From the NCBI GenBank assembly GCA_040879985.1, contig JBBDJH010000007.1:69839-133838 (forward strand): a DNA stretch of 64,000 nucleotides, read 5' to 3'. Each line of letters starts with the position of its first letter. Position 1 is the first letter of the stretch. The notes beneath the pieces were generated by a model that was not told the origin of the DNA, did not search any database, and worked only from the letters and a program-made list of their open reading frames with translations. The position numbers were made by a program, and so were the translations under genes. This DNA is from VRUE01 sp040879985. GTDB taxonomy: Bacteria; Actinomycetota; Thermoleophilia; Solirubrobacterales; 70-9. Shown here one piece after another: positions 36,393 through 45,373 of the stretch.

Positions 36393-39007
36393 CCGCTCTC
36401 CCGGATCGCGGCCCGGTGCGCCGTGAAGCACGCGTACTGGCTGATCGCCGCGCGGGTCAGCGTGAACCGACCGGCTGTCTCGATCCCATTGCCCCGCAGC
36501 CGCTCGAGCCGCTCCGGCTCCTTGGCGAGAGAGTGGACGGCGGCGGCGACGGCGTCCTCGTCGGCAGTGTCGACCAGCAGGCTGTTCCAGTCGTCGATCG
36601 CATACTCACTGACGCCTCCGATACGCGGCAGCAGGGGAACCGCGCCGCACGCCATCGCCTCCAGCCCCGTCCTGCCGAAGGCCTGGTAGGAGGAGAGGTC
36701 GAGGAAGATGTCGCAGCGACGCAGCACCTCCGCGACCTCGGCCTGCTTCAGGACGCCGAGGTGATCGACGCCGGCGGCGGGCGGCAGCTCTCGAAGCTGA
36801 TCGACACCGCAGCCGAAGCTGAGGCATTCGACTCCGTCCCCCATCGCCCGCTTCAGGCGCGCCAGGGCCGAATGCGTCTCCACCGGGCGGCGCCTGGGGG
36901 TCCGCGGGCGGACCATCGCCAGGATTCGCAGCGGGGCCGTCGTGGCGCTGCGCCCGCGCGCGTGGAAAAGGGATTGATCGAGGCTCGGAGCCACCTTCGC
37001 GACGGGGATCTGGTGGGCGGCCCCGATCACGTTTCCGAGCCAGTGGGTCTTCGCGAAGAGCAGGAGGCTCTCGGCCTGCCGGTATGAGAGCAGTGCGGCA
37101 TCGGAGCGGGGGCCGGTCTCTGGAGAGAAAAGCGGCTCGTAGTCCTGCACGTAATAGGCGCCGAGGATGCCCTCCTGAACACGGACCTGGTCGGCGACGA
37201 GCCGCGCCGACGGCGCCTCGGTGGCGACGGCCACGTCCGTTCCGGCCAGCCCGGTGGACAGCTCCTCCGTGTTGCGGTAGGGCCGGATCAAGTCCGCTGC
37301 CTCGGGGTAGAGGCCCGCCGCACGCTCGGCGGAGCTGCCCTCGACCAGGATCCTGGGCCGCGCGCCGATCGAGCCGAGCGCCAGCGCCTCCTGGAAGATC
37401 GAATGCGATCCCCCTGACCCCTCGGCGGGCAGGCCGGGAAGAACGTAGGCGATCCCGAGAGGCTCGACCAGCCGCTCGCGCAGCTCGGCGGCGAGGGCGC
37501 GCTCATCGCCGGCAGCCCGGGAGACGGGGTCGAGAGCGGCGGGGAGGCCCGCCTGCGGCGGCAGACCGTCGGCGACCGGCGCGTCGAGGGCGACGGCAGC
37601 GGCGCCGCCGGCAGAGGCCCGGGGCGGCAGTGCCATGCAGGCGGAGGCGAGGCCCTCGGCGCTGTCGAGCGGGATCGTCCTGCCGCCGAGCAGGAGGGAG
37701 AGGCAATCCTGTCCCGCCCAGGATGGGACTCCGGCGCCTCCGGCCGAGACGGCTGCGGCGGCACGCGGCGTGCCGCCGTCGGCGGCGATCAGGTTCGGGA
37801 TCGTGCAGTGGCCGAAGATGACCGGCGCATCGACCCTAAGCGACCACTCATCGGCCGCCTGCGACGCCTCACCCTCAACGAGGCTGACGCGCGGCTCCGC
37901 GGCGACCACGGACCGAGCGAGCTCACGCGCATCGGGGCTGCTCTCGTCGTCCAGCTGCAGTGCCAGCCTCAGGGGGCGGTCGGCGCGCGCGAGCAGCGAC
38001 CAGAGGCAGGCACGGAGACGGTCGGGGTCGCCGACCATCCGGACGACCGTGTTCAGCGGAGCAGGGCCCGATATCGACGACCCGTCCCCTGAACGCAGAA
38101 TGCCGCGCCGATCGCGGGGGAGCGGATGCGAGGGGGCGTCTACCGCTGCCCACGGGCCCGCGGGAGTCGCCGGGCCCTTCAGCGGCCCACCGGCAGCTTC
38201 AAGCGTGGCGAGCCGCGCGGCACGGCGGGCAAGGGCCTCCTTCAGCTCGGCCTGCGAGTCGGCGAGTTCAGCGATCCGATGGCGCAGCAGCTCCACCTCG
38301 GCCGAGGACTGGGTCGACAATCCCGCCCTGGCTGCCTCGAGCTCCTCCGTGAGCTCGTCGATTCGCGCCAGCGCCCTGACGCGCTCCGCATCGATCGCGG
38401 CTATCTGCGCTTGGGACTGGGGACTCTGCCGCAACCCTTTGAGCAGCTGTCGCAGGGCTCGCGAGCCTTTTCCAGACAGGCGCTTTTCGGCCACCAGAAG
38501 TGCGGTCCCGCCCAGGCCCGGCACGTGAATCAGCTCGAGGGGCTCGCCGGCGCCGGCGAGGAAGTCCTCGACCGCGGTCAGCACGCCGTTGCGCTGGTCG
38601 TGCTCGTCCACGGCCCGCTCGACGCCGCCGTCGGGCGCATGCGGCTGTCGGGCGCCGACCGGCACCGCGGACGGGTTCGGATAGCTGTCGCGACGGCCTG
38701 TCGGCCAATCGACGCCGTGGACGAGGGTGACCGGGAACAGCGAGTCTCCCGCAGCCGCCATGTCGCCTAGCCGCTTGAGCGCCTCGGTCACCGAGTACCA
38801 GTTGGGCTCGCCGTGGACCAGGGCGAGGTCAGGCCCGGCCGCGCCGACCTCGCCAGGTCCGACCCGCACGAGCGTGGCGTCGAGCTGCCGGGCGGCCTCC
38901 TCGAGCAGGGCGTCGAGAGCCTCGTCGCCGCCGCCGACCTCGACGACGGTCGCCGGTCGGCACACGTCGAGAACGGGGAAGACCACGGTGGACCAGACAG
39001 TGCGCAT
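36389..39007 (-). CDS. SAM-like domain + coiled coil + degenerate GT2 + WsaF-like GT4
   Basis: 872 residues. About 1-190 is the SAM-like domain shared with the proteins at 39872 and 41614 (PDLALVHGEPNWYSVTEALK, WPTGRRDSYPNPSAVP). About 205-275 is a short coiled coil. About 310-470 is a GT2-like remnant (RACLWSLLARADRPLRLALQ) that lacks a clear DxD. About 515-872 is GT4 of the WsaF type: IAYVLPGLPAEGSGGSHSIF, GAYYVQDYEPLFSPETG, LAMVRPRTPRRRPVETHSAL, DLSSYQAFGRTGLEAMACGA. The frame is open to 39133, but aligning the three paralogues (MRTVWSTVVFPVLDVCRP here, MLAFWSDLIEPLIDSLLP at 41659) puts the start at ATG 39005-39007. Confidence 0.83.
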   Translation of the reverse strand: MRTVWSTVVFPVLDVCRPATVVEVGGGDEALDALLEEAARQLDATLVRVGPGEVGAAGPDLALVHGEPNWYSVTEALKRLGDMAAAGDSLFPVTLVHGVDWPTGRRDSYPNPSAVPVGARQPHAPDGGVERAVDEHDQRNGVLTAVEDFLAGAGEPLELIHVPGLGGTALLVAEKRLSGKGSRALRQLLKGLRQSPQSQAQIAAIDAERVRALARIDELTEELEAARAGLSTQSSAEVELLRHRIAELADSQAELKEALARRAARLATLEAAGGPLKGPATPAGPWAAVDAPSHPLPRDRRGILRSGDGSSISGPAPLNTVVRMVGDPDRLRACLWSLLARADRPLRLALQLDDESSPDARELARSVVAAEPRVSLVEGEASQAADEWSLRVDAPVIFGHCTIPNLIAADGGTPRAAAAVSAGGAGVPSWAGQDCLSLLLGGRTIPLDSAEGLASACMALPPRASAGGAAAVALDAPVADGLPPQAGLPAALDPVSRAAGDERALAAELRERLVEPLGIAYVLPGLPAEGSGGSHSIFQEALALGSIGARPRILVEGSSAERAAGLYPEAADLIRPYRNTEELSTGLAGTDVAVATEAPSARLVADQVRVQEGILGAYYVQDYEPLFSPETGPRSDAALLSYRQAESLLLFAKTHWLGNVIGAAHQIPVAKVAPSLDQSLFHARGRSATTAPLRILAMVRPRTPRRRPVETHSALARLKRAMGDGVECLSFGCGVDQLRELPPAAGVDHLGVLKQAEVAEVLRRCDIFLDLSSYQAFGRTGLEAMACGAVPLLPRIGGVSEYAIDDWNSLLVDTADEDAVAAAVHSLAKEPERLERLRGNGIETAGRFTLTRAAISQYACFTAHRAAIRESG

Positions 39008-39070
39008 TCTCACTCGCACGATATCCGCGGCGCGCAGGGGCTGAGCTCCGCGATCGGGGAAGATGGCGGC

Positions 39071-39862
39071 GTGCAGGGAACGCAGGACTTCGCCCCAGTC
39101 GCCCGCCGGCTGCGCGACGAGATCATCGAGCACTACCGCGCCCGCGGCGAGTCGATCGACGACGAGAGTGGGCTGCGGACGCTAGACACCAACTCTATCC
39201 TGGTTCCGCAGCGTGCCGAGCTGCTGATCGAACTGGTAGGCCGTCGCGGAGGCCGCGAGTCGGTCGAGGGCCTTGACGTCGCCGACCTGGGCTGCGGCTT
39301 TGGAGCGGTCAGCCTTTACCTCGCCACCGCCGGCGCCCGTGTCGTCGGTGTAGACCCGAACCAAGACCGCTTCGAGGTGGGAGCGAAGCTGGCCGCCGAG
39401 CTGGGCCTCGGCGCGAACTTCCGACGGGGTTGGATCGAGGCTCTGCTCCTTCCCGATCGCTCCTTCGACCTGATCGTCCTCAACAACTCTTTTTGCTACG
39501 TGACCGACCGATCCGATCGGCGCCGCGCGCTCGAGCATGTCTTTCGGATCGCGCGTCCCGGGGCCCGTCTGGTCATGCGCAATCCGAACCTCGCCTCACC
39601 GCTGGACCCGTTCACGGGCATGCCCCTCGTTCACCAAATCCCGGCACTGGTCGCGAAGCCCTTCCTCGAGCTGACAGCCCGCGGTCGCACCCGATCGAAG
39701 GTGCGTCTTGTCTCTGGGATGGCGGCGAAGCGTGAGCTGAAGACGGCCGGCTTCGACGAGGTGAGGGTCGAGCGTCGTGCGGCCGAACGGCGTCCGGCTC
39801 GCTACCAGCACGCCACTGCCCGTCGCCCGCCCCAGCCTGACGAGGCAATTTCCACCACATAA
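39071..39862 (+). CDS. Class I SAM-dependent methyltransferase
   Basis: 263 residues from GTG 39071. Motif I is VADLGCGFGAVSLYLATAGA, motif II VVGVDPNQDRFEVGAKLAAE, and FDLIVLNNSFCYVTDRSDRR is the motif IV area, then IARPGARLVMRNPNLASPLD. It begins 63 bases from the divergent 872-residue GT gene and ends nine bases before the SAM/coiled-coil gene, so it heads a five-gene plus-strand unit (39071-46660). Substrate unknown; methylation of a glycan residue or terminus is the contextual guess. Confidence 0.87.
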   Translation: MQGTQDFAPVARRLRDEIIEHYRARGESIDDESGLRTLDTNSILVPQRAELLIELVGRRGGRESVEGLDVADLGCGFGAVSLYLATAGARVVGVDPNQDRFEVGAKLAAELGLGANFRRGWIEALLLPDRSFDLIVLNNSFCYVTDRSDRRRALEHVFRIARPGARLVMRNPNLASPLDPFTGMPLVHQIPALVAKPFLELTARGRTRSKVRLVSGMAAKRELKTAGFDEVRVERRAAERRPARYQHATARRPPQPDEAISTT

Positions 39863-39871
39863 ACTCGGCCG

Positions 39872-41338
39872 ATGCATCGCCTTTTCGCACCGGTGGTCGC
39901 GCCTCTGATCGAGGCGCTCGAGCCGCACTCGATTCTCGAGACGGGCGCCGGTGCGGGACGGTTGACCAGGAAGGTCCTGGAGGCCCCGGGCGCCGGATCA
40001 GCCCCGGTACATGCCGTCGACCCCGCCCCCTCGCTCGACCCCGACCTCGCAGAGGAGCACGGTGAGCGGCTCGTCATTCATGCCCAGCGGGCGATCAGCG
40101 CGATCGGCCGAATCGGTGCGGTCGACCTGGCTCTGCTCGACGGCGACCCGAACTGGTACTCGGTCCACACCGAGCTGAGGATGCTGATCGAGGCAGCCGA
40201 GCGGGCGCGCCGCCCGGCGCCGGTCGTCGTCGTCCACAACCTGCATTGGCCGTTCGGACGTCGCGACGGATACCACGACCCCGCCGCGATCCCCGCAGCT
40301 CACCGCCACGAGCACTCGGCCCTCGGCCTCATCCCCGGCAGGCGCGATCCGTGCCCCGACGGCCTGAAGCTGACGCCCTACTGCGCGGTCAGTGACTTCG
40401 AGCCGCGCTCCGGAGTGCTGAGCGCGGTCGAGGACTTGATCGCGGAGAGCGACCTCGAATGGGCGATGACCGAGGTGCCGGGATTCCACGGCTGCGGGGT
40501 CCTCGTGGATGCTCGGCGACGCGCCGAACGGCCCGAGGTCAGCAGGGTCCTCGAGGGCCTGCGGGCGTCGCGATTCCTGCGCAGTCAGGTTCGCCGCGCC
40601 GAGGCGGCGCGCCTCGAGGTCGAGGTGGAGCTGGCCACGTCGCACCCGCCGGAACTCCCCCCTGAGCGGCCCCAACCTGCGCCACAGGCTCAGCCCGAGC
40701 GGACGTCCGAGCCGATTCGAGAGGCGCTCGAGTGGCGCCTGAAGCGCCTCGAGGAGGATCTGCTCTCACGCGATGAGCGGCTCGAGGTCCTCACCGGGGA
40801 ACGGGACGATGAGCGCCGCGGCCTGATCGAAGTACGTGTCCGCCTCGAAGAGGCGACCACACAGCTCAGCGCGGAACGGACGGAGGCCTCAGAGCTGAAG
40901 GAGCGCATCGCCCAGCTCCAGCAGAGCTCCGTCGCCCGCGAGCGAGAGCTGCACGACGTCACCGAGCGGGAGAGGCTTGCCCAAGGGCGCCTTTCCCACC
41001 GCGAGGACGCCCTGCAGGCGTCCAACGCCGAGATCGAGAAGCTGCGCGCCGAGGTGGAGGGGCTGCGGGAGCAGGTGCGGGCAGGCGGCGAGCTGCTGGA
41101 TGAGGTGGCGGCGCGCATCGACGAAGCGGCGGAGACGAGATCGGTGCGGTTCGGCCGCCGCCTGCGGAGGATCGCCCGAGCGCTCAGCCTCCGCCGCTCC
41201 CCGCCGCCCCCCGATCCGTACGAGCTCGCCATGTCCGCCGCGCAGCGCGGCCTTCCGGCGCTCTCCCGGCCACCGGCCGCGGACGATCCCGACGGCGAGG
41301 TGCGCGAGGGGCTTGAGGCGGATCTCAGACAACCCTGA
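39872..41338 (+). CDS. SAM-like domain fused to a long coiled coil
   Basis: 488 residues. About 1-230 is the same SAM-like domain as in the proteins at 36389 and 41614: SILETGAGAGRLTRKVLE, VDLALLDGDPNWYSVHTELR, VVVVHNLHWPFGRRDGYHDP. A Pro-rich linker (about 258-278) precedes about 145 residues of uninterrupted heptad-like coiled coil (276-419), then a very basic amphipathic end, RSVRFGRRLRRIARALSLRR. No glycosyltransferase domain is present. The layout recalls O-antigen terminators such as WbdD, where a methyltransferase sits on a coiled-coil ruler that anchors polymerising enzymes, but that comparison is inference and no homology to WbdD is claimed. Confidence 0.75.
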   Translation: MHRLFAPVVAPLIEALEPHSILETGAGAGRLTRKVLEAPGAGSAPVHAVDPAPSLDPDLAEEHGERLVIHAQRAISAIGRIGAVDLALLDGDPNWYSVHTELRMLIEAAERARRPAPVVVVHNLHWPFGRRDGYHDPAAIPAAHRHEHSALGLIPGRRDPCPDGLKLTPYCAVSDFEPRSGVLSAVEDLIAESDLEWAMTEVPGFHGCGVLVDARRRAERPEVSRVLEGLRASRFLRSQVRRAEAARLEVEVELATSHPPELPPERPQPAPQAQPERTSEPIREALEWRLKRLEEDLLSRDERLEVLTGERDDERRGLIEVRVRLEEATTQLSAERTEASELKERIAQLQQSSVARERELHDVTERERLAQGRLSHREDALQASNAEIEKLRAEVEGLREQVRAGGELLDEVAARIDEAAETRSVRFGRRLRRIARALSLRRSPPPPDPYELAMSAAQRGLPALSRPPAADDPDGEVREGLEADLRQP

Positions 41339-41397
41339 TAGGGGTATCGTGCGGCTCGCACAGCATCTCTTCCCAACCAGTCGAAGACAGGGGCAGC

Positions 41398-41598
41398 GTG
41401 GCTTTTTCAAAGATCCGGCTCAGCGACGGTCGTGAGCTGACTATTGCCCTCGATGCCAAGAAGGTCATCGAGGCGCTCAACCAAGCGGCCGGGTCGAAAG
41501 AGGAAGGTTTCGCTCGCTTCAACACCCCCAGGGAGGCGCGCGTCTGGGTCAGCCCGCAACATGTTGCGGCGGTTGAGGATCGCCCTGATCTCGACTAG
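41398..41598 (+). CDS. Small conserved-looking protein, unknown function (66 aa)
   Basis: 66 residues from GTG 41398, preceded by AGGGG. It begins MAFSKIRLSDGRELTIALDA, then VIEALNQAAG, and ends VWVSPQHVAAVEDRPDLD. The strand-helix-strand pattern with the end V(S/N)PxxVxxVE is like small FlbD-type or other single-domain beta proteins, but I do not recognise a family. It lies between the two coiled-coil genes of the five-gene unit, 59 bases after one and 15 before the other, so it is co-transcribed. The base composition matches its neighbours, which supports it being real. Confidence 0.65.
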   Translation: MAFSKIRLSDGRELTIALDAKKVIEALNQAAGSKEEGFARFNTPREARVWVSPQHVAAVEDRPDLD

Positions 41599-41613
41599 CG
41601 CTCGATCGGTTTG

Positions 41614-44600
41614 ATGGCCAGTACCGGAACGCACGAGCGCCCCCCGGGCCCTTCGATGCTGGCCTTCTGGAGTGATCTGATCGAGCCGCTGATCGACTCG
41701 CTGCTTCCGGAGGCCATCCTCGAGATCGGCGCCGATCTAGGCACGACCACCCGCGTCCTGCTCGAGCATGGGCGTTCCCGTGGGATCGTCGTCCACTCGA
41801 TAGATCCCGAGCCGAAGTTCGACGTCGACGAGCTGGAACGGGAATACCCCGAGGAGCTCGTCTTCCACCGAGGGCTCAGCCTTGAGGTGCTGCCCACCCT
41901 CGAGCCCTTCGACCTGGCACTGATCGACGGCGACCACAACTGGTACACGGTCCTCAATGAGCTGCTCCTGCTGGAGCGTCGCGCCGGCGAGGAGGGGGAG
42001 GAACCCCCGGTCGTCGTCCTCCACGACATCGGCTGGCCCTACGGGCGGCGCGACCTCTACTACGACCCTGAGGCCATCCCAGCCGACAAGCGCTGGCCAT
42101 TTGAGCGTAAGGCCATCCACCCTGACCATGACGAGCTAGTCGACGAGGGGATCAACGCCCACCTCGCCAACGCCCGCAAGCCGGCGCCGGAGCACAGCGG
42201 CGTGGTCGGCGCGATCGAGGACTTCATCGAGCAGAGCGACACCGAGTGGAAGCTGTTCGAGGTCGCCGGCGAGCACGGCCTTGGCGTCCTCGCCCCTGCC
42301 GAGATGCTGGAGGGACGCGGAAAGACCGCCGACCTGCTCGCCTCGACCGCCGACAGCGAGTTTCTCCGCAAGCGGATCGACGCGCTCGAGCGGGCGAGAA
42401 TCGACACCGAGATCAGGCGAGTGAAGGCGAGCCAGGCCGGCCGGAGGGTCGCCGAGCTCGAGCAGCGCCTGAAAGCCGCAGAAGAGGAGCGCGCGGGGGA
42501 CGGCGATGCGGGCCGGGACGGCGCGTTGAGCGATGAGCTGGAGGACACCGAGCGTCGTCTCGCCCGGCTCAAGCGCCAGCGCGACGCCGCCGAGGAGCGG
42601 GAGGACGAGCTCGAGGAGGAGCTGGCCGTCGAACGGCGCAAGGCGCGGCGGATGCGCGAGGAGGTTGAGGTCGCCGAGGAGCGGCACGAGCGCGAGGCTA
42701 TGCGCCTCGTCGAGCTGGAGGCCAAGGCCAAGGAGGGCCGCTCGGAGGTTGAGAGCGCGACCGCCGCGCGGGAAGCCGCCGAAGGGCGAATCGACGCCAT
42801 GCGAGCCGAGCTGGAGGAGGCGATCGTCGCCAGATCGCGGTTGGTCGCGGACTTCGAGGAGGGTCGCGAAAGCCTGGAGAGGACGATCGACGACCTCCGC
42901 GGCCAGGCCGACACCGGTCGTCACGCCGCCGCCGAGCTGTGCGAGATGCTCGAGGATCGCGAGCTCGAGGTGCAGAGGCTCAACACCCAGATGGTCAAGC
43001 TGCAGACCGCTGTCGGCAGGGCGCGGGCCGACGCCGAGATCGCCCAAGCGGAGAGCTCCGCGCTCGAGCGCCGCCTCCAGGACCTCGCAGCGCGGCACGA
43101 GAGCCTGATCGGGGAACTCGGCGCGGCGCCGACCGCGGAGCCGTCGCCGGTGAGGCCGAGCGTCCCGCAAGAGCCGGGCGCCCCGGAGGACCCGTCCCCA
43201 CCACCGCCCGAGCTGGCGCCGAGGAGGCCTTCGGAGTCCGAGCGCGATGCCTTGACCAGCTTCACCGCCGAGTATCAGCCGCTGTCGACCAAGGGGGCTG
43301 ACCCGCTGGCGCAGCCTTCGCCGCAGGACCGCCGCGGTTATCTCCGCGCCGCCGCTGCCCAGACCGCCCAGGGCCCGAGCGTCGATGTCGTCGTCGCCGT
43401 CCACGATGCGCTCGAGGACGTGCGCCGCTGCCTCTGGTCCCTGGTCCACAAGGCGAGCTATCCATTCCGGCTGATCGTCGTCAACGACGGCAGCGACGCG
43501 GAGACCAGCGCCTACCTGGCCGCGACGGCAGCCGCGAACCCGGAGATGACGCTGATCGAGAACGACGATTCCCCCCACGGGTACACGATCGCCGCCAACC
43601 TCGGCATGCGTGAGTCCACCGGCGATTATGCAGTCCTCCTCAACAGCGACACGATCGTCACCCACGGCTGGCTGGAGCGGATCATCGCCTGCGGTGAGTC
43701 CGACGAGCGGATCGGGATCCTCGGGCCGCTCTCCAACGCGGCCAGTCACCAGTCTGTGCCCGAGCTGCGCGAAGCAGGCGCCTGGGCGACCAATCCACTT
43801 CCGGTCTTCGCCAATGAGGACGGGGTGGGCAGGCTGCTCGAGCGGGTCTCAGAGCGGGCCCGCCCCCGCCTCCCCTTCATCAACGGCTTCTGCTACGTCG
43901 TCAAACGGCCTGTCTTCGACAGGATCGGCTACTTCGACGAGGAGAACTTCGCCAGCGGCTATTGCGAGGAGAACGACTTCAGCTACAGGGCCCGACAGGC
44001 GGGCTTCGAGCTGGCGGTCGTCGACGATTGCTATGTCTTCCACGCGAAGTCGAAGTCGTACTCGCCCGCGGTGCGCAAGCCGATCGCGAAGCGCAACTAC
44101 GAGATCTTCCAGCGCAAGCACGGCGCCGAGAAGATCGATGCCCTGGTCGAGGAGCTGGAGAGGGACGAGTCGCTGAAGCCGCTCCGCTACGAGCTGTCCG
44201 ACGCTCTGTCGAGCTCCCCCTCGCTGATCGGCGCTCTCGATGCGGCCCACCGCGATCCGCTCGACGTTGCCTTCATCCTTCCGGGTCTCGGCGCCGGGGG
44301 CTCAGGGGGCTCGCACTCCGTCTATCAGGAGGTGAAGGGACTTCGGGAGTTGGGACTGCACGCGCGGATCATGCTGCCCGAGCGGGCCTGGAAGCGGGCC
44401 GTCGCCGCCTACGACGACGCGGACGACGTATTCGAGACGTTCGCCGACCCCGATGAGCTGGCCGGGAAGACGGAGAGCGCCGATGTGGTCTCGGCCACCC
44501 ACTTCAAGTCCGTCGCGATGCTCGCCGACCTGCGCTCGCGCCGCGACGACTTCCTACCGGCGTACTACGTCCAGGACTACGAGCCCTTCTTCACCTCCAA

Positions 44601-45351
44601 CGACTCCGCCGACATCAAGGAGGCCGTCGACTCCTACACCGCCGTTCCCGACTGCCTGCTCTTCGCCAAGACGCACTGGCTCTGCAACATCGTCGGCGAA
44701 CGGCATCGCCTGCACGTCGCCAAGGTCGAGCCGAGCATCGACGAGCAGCTCTTCAAGCTCGGTGACCTGCGAGTCGACGACGGCCCGCTCCGGGTCGTCG
44801 CGATGGTTCGCCCGAGGACCCCGCGGCGCCAGCCGACGGCGACCGTGGCGGTGCTCGAGGCCGTGCAACGGCGTTTCGGGGAGGAGGTCGAGCTGGTCAC
44901 CTTCGGCTGCGGCGACGACGACATGTTGAAGCTGACGAGCTCGGTTCCCCTGCTCTCCAACCACCAGGGGATCCTCAGCCGGCCGGAGGTGGCGACGCTG
45001 CTCAACCGCGCCGACGTCTTCCTCGACATGTCCCTCTACCAGGCGTTCGGCCGCACCGCGCTGGAGGCGATGGCGTGCGGCTGCACGGCGATCGTGCCGC
45101 GCCTCGGCGGCGTCTGGGAGTTCGTCGAGGATGGCGTCAACGCGGTCGCCGTGGAAACGCTCGAGCCCGACGAGGCGATCGACGGGATCGCCGAACTGAT
45201 CGGGAATCGCCCACGTGTCCGCGCTCTCCAGGCGGCAGGCAGGCTGACCGCAGAGCGCTACTCGATCTGCCGGGCGGCGCTCTCCGAGTACCTGCTCTTT
45301 TCCCAGGAGCATGCACGGCGCTTCGGCCGCGATCGCGCCGTGCGGCGCTGA
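41614..45351 (+). CDS. SAM-like domain + 250-residue coiled coil + GT2 + WsaF-like GT4 (1245 aa)
   Basis: About 15-235 is the SAM-like domain shared with the proteins at 36389 and 39872 (AILEIGADLGTTTRVLLEHG, FDLALIDGDHNWYTVLNELL, WPYGRRDLYYDPEAIPADKR). About 250-505 is long charged coiled coil, roughly 37 nm if fully extended. A Pro-rich linker (505-545) precedes GT2 at about 588-830 (VDVVVAVHDALEDVRRCLWS, LIVVNDGSDAETSAYLAATA, YAVLLNSDTIVTHGWLERII). About 883-1230 is GT4 of WsaF type (FILPGLGAGGSGGSHSVYQE, PAYYVQDYEPFFTSNDSADI, RPRTPRRQPTATVAVLEAVQ). ATG 41614 is preferred over the adjacent TTG 41611. It probably builds a rhamnose-like or related glycan at the membrane. Confidence 0.88.
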   Translation: MASTGTHERPPGPSMLAFWSDLIEPLIDSLLPEAILEIGADLGTTTRVLLEHGRSRGIVVHSIDPEPKFDVDELEREYPEELVFHRGLSLEVLPTLEPFDLALIDGDHNWYTVLNELLLLERRAGEEGEEPPVVVLHDIGWPYGRRDLYYDPEAIPADKRWPFERKAIHPDHDELVDEGINAHLANARKPAPEHSGVVGAIEDFIEQSDTEWKLFEVAGEHGLGVLAPAEMLEGRGKTADLLASTADSEFLRKRIDALERARIDTEIRRVKASQAGRRVAELEQRLKAAEEERAGDGDAGRDGALSDELEDTERRLARLKRQRDAAEEREDELEEELAVERRKARRMREEVEVAEERHEREAMRLVELEAKAKEGRSEVESATAAREAAEGRIDAMRAELEEAIVARSRLVADFEEGRESLERTIDDLRGQADTGRHAAAELCEMLEDRELEVQRLNTQMVKLQTAVGRARADAEIAQAESSALERRLQDLAARHESLIGELGAAPTAEPSPVRPSVPQEPGAPEDPSPPPPELAPRRPSESERDALTSFTAEYQPLSTKGADPLAQPSPQDRRGYLRAAAAQTAQGPSVDVVVAVHDALEDVRRCLWSLVHKASYPFRLIVVNDGSDAETSAYLAATAAANPEMTLIENDDSPHGYTIAANLGMRESTGDYAVLLNSDTIVTHGWLERIIACGESDERIGILGPLSNAASHQSVPELREAGAWATNPLPVFANEDGVGRLLERVSERARPRLPFINGFCYVVKRPVFDRIGYFDEENFASGYCEENDFSYRARQAGFELAVVDDCYVFHAKSKSYSPAVRKPIAKRNYEIFQRKHGAEKIDALVEELERDESLKPLRYELSDALSSSPSLIGALDAAHRDPLDVAFILPGLGAGGSGGSHSVYQEVKGLRELGLHARIMLPERAWKRAVAAYDDADDVFETFADPDELAGKTESADVVSATHFKSVAMLADLRSRRDDFLPAYYVQDYEPFFTSNDSADIKEAVDSYTAVPDCLLFAKTHWLCNIVGERHRLHVAKVEPSIDEQLFKLGDLRVDDGPLRVVAMVRPRTPRRQPTATVAVLEAVQRRFGEEVELVTFGCGDDDMLKLTSSVPLLSNHQGILSRPEVATLLNRADVFLDMSLYQAFGRTALEAMACGCTAIVPRLGGVWEFVEDGVNAVAVETLEPDEAIDGIAELIGNRPRVRALQAAGRLTAERYSICRAALSEYLLFSQEHARRFGRDRAVRR

Positions 45352-45373
45352 GCGCCTCCCTAGAGTCCCGCGC

